DNA of 64,000 nucleotides from Smittia aterrima (lineage: Eukaryota; Arthropoda; Insecta; Diptera; Chironomidae), in NCBI GenBank assembly GCA_033063855.1, contig CP093829.1:21607537-21671536 (forward strand). Reading direction: 5' to 3'. The notes beneath the pieces were generated by a model. That model saw only the letters and a list, made by a program, of their open reading frames with translations. It did no database searches and was not told where the DNA came from. This document shows, in pieces, positions 63,101 through 64,000 of the stretch (position 1 is its first letter; every line of letters begins with the position of its first letter). Made by a program: the position numbers and the translations under genes.

Positions 63101-63680
63101 CGCTTGTTGGACGCGATGACGACGAGGCTGATGAAGAATAAATCGAGTCGTTAGTGCAAACAGAGTTTTGGCGCATCGGAGGAATTTGCGTTGACGAAGA
63201 GCTTTTGTTTCGCTTTACGTAATCCAAGTTCTCGCCATTCGATGGCAAACAGATCTCGTCTGATGTTTTGATTGATGATACAGTGCCAATTGGCTCCCAC
63301 ACTTCACTGCAGGAGCTTGTATAGTAATTATCCTCCTTCGTTTCTTGTGAGCGCTCGTCAAGAATCAAACCGTTGCGGGCGATTCGAATCTCTTCGGTCG
63401 TCGTGAGACTCGACTTGACACTAAGTTCGGTTTCTAGGCGAACTGCTTGTCGAAGGATTCCTGCTCGAAATAAAATCTGGTTGAGCAAATCACAAGGAGG
63501 AATCTGTCCGGTCATCAACGCTTTCTTAATTGCTGCTGCGTCTTTGCCTTCCAACTTCACTGGCTGTCCGTTGATCAACAAAATTTCTTCTTCCTGAATT
63601 GACTTCGTTTTCTGACAGTCGACAACTTCAACATCTTTTCCCAAAACAGCCTCGACTGTCTTAAGAATTTCTTCATCCAT
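60129..63680 (-). CDS. RasGEF domain protein, RASGEF1 family
   Basis: Exons in transcript order are 62742-63680, 61941-62000, 61794-61877, 60907-61734, 60702-60845, 60434-60636 and 60129-60372, all phase-consistent, giving 833 residues. Residues 1-313 are a Ser/Thr-rich extension that I do not recognise. From DGNLLSASLEALIQHMVP onward the match to RASGEF1A/B is continuous: a REM (N-terminal exchange motif) region with TFPYDFRDERLM, then the CDC25-like catalytic domain with AHQLTHIELERLSHIGPEEFVQAF, RNLESYVAWFNRLSYLVAT, ARESFNIGNFNSLMAIIAGLN, LEHQMDSSSNF, FFSLLVKDLYFLNEGC and LPNGHINFEKFW. Members exchange GDP for GTP on Ras-family GTPases, with Rap2 reported for the vertebrate proteins. An in-frame TAA six bases upstream of the ATG at 63680 fixes the start. 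The exon's 5' end is probably at 63725, after TTTTGCAG. Confidence 0.85.
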
Positions 63681-63791
63681 AACTTAAATGTCAACCTCAG
63701 CTGCTTCTCGTTTTTTCTGTCGAATCTGCAAAATTCAATTTTTGATGACATTTCATTCTTCTTCGAACAAAGAAAGCACAATTCACACAAT

Positions 63792-63934
63792 TGACCAAAT
63801 TTGTCGTTTAAGATTTTTCTTTTCTCTTCTTTGAGTGCAGCAGCCGTTTTGGTGCCAAAATACTTGACACCGTGTCTCGTGTAATGTTTGCAATAGTTTT
63901 CGAGCAAGCGTTGTTGCCTCGCGTTTAAATCGAA
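63792..63934 (-). other. Unrecognised open frame upstream of the RasGEF1 gene
   Basis: The frame reads NARQQRLLENYCKHYTRHG then KYFGTKTAAALKEEKRKIL and NDKF, and looks protein-like (amphipathic, Lys/Glu-rich). It has no ATG before an upstream in-frame TAA (63935-63937), so it would need an upstream exon. Candidate donors follow near 63790-63795, and joining to the acceptor at 63726 gives a stop within about nine codons for phase 1. An overlapping +1 frame starts with ATG near 63942 and runs about 49 codons. It may be the 3' end of another gene entering from the right, or an upstream ORF in the RasGEF1 leader. Confidence 0.3.
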
Positions 63935-64000
63935 TTAGCATTCAGTTATGCAACTTCCACCCAGCACAAAACTAACTCGAAACAATTTTTTTTCTCGTGC

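Overview
The window is nuclear DNA of an insect, most likely a compact-genome nematoceran fly (a chironomid or relative). This rests on many spliced genes with introns of about 50-60 bases, GT-AG junctions, arthropod-type TATA and TCA initiator elements, and gene content (MD-2-like secreted proteins, a Tret1-type sugar transporter, insect pHCl channels, Topors, RASSF9/10). I saw no transposon, tRNA, rRNA or CRISPR array. The species assignment is inference.

Layout. Bases 1-195: 5' end of a THAP zinc-finger gene (minus), divergent from two small secreted MD-2/DUF1091-like genes (plus, 450-1038 and 1398-1943). Bases 2168-7216: a 14-exon aspartyl/asparaginyl beta-hydroxylase gene (Asph, minus), which shares a 365-base promoter interval with Topors (plus, 7582-9700). 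A RASSF9/10 (meru-like) gene (minus, coding 9884-11263) converges on Topors. An 8.8 kb non-coding block follows, then a trehalose/sugar transporter (plus, 20121-22378).

Bases 25.3-46.1 kb hold two tandem paralogous Cys-loop chloride channel genes of the pHCl type (minus). The downstream copy (A, 25316-34823) has a duplicated, apparently mutually exclusive pre-M1/M1 exon, an 11-base microexon and a 33-base cassette exon candidate. The upstream copy (B, 39481-46089) has the microexon but one M1 exon only, plus an intracellular-loop exon I could not find in A. An 11.7 kb gene-free block follows, then an XK-related membrane protein gene (plus, 57831-59112) and a RasGEF1-type Ras exchange factor (minus, 60129-63680) whose upstream sequence carries an unrecognised open frame running toward the window end.

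The genes are not an operon. Neighbours are related by shared promoters, convergent 3' ends and tandem duplication. The most rewarding part is the pHCl pair and its splicing architecture. All exon joins were built by eye from splice sites and phase; every model given is a multiple of three and closes with a stop, except the partial THAP gene and the unrecognised frame at the right edge.
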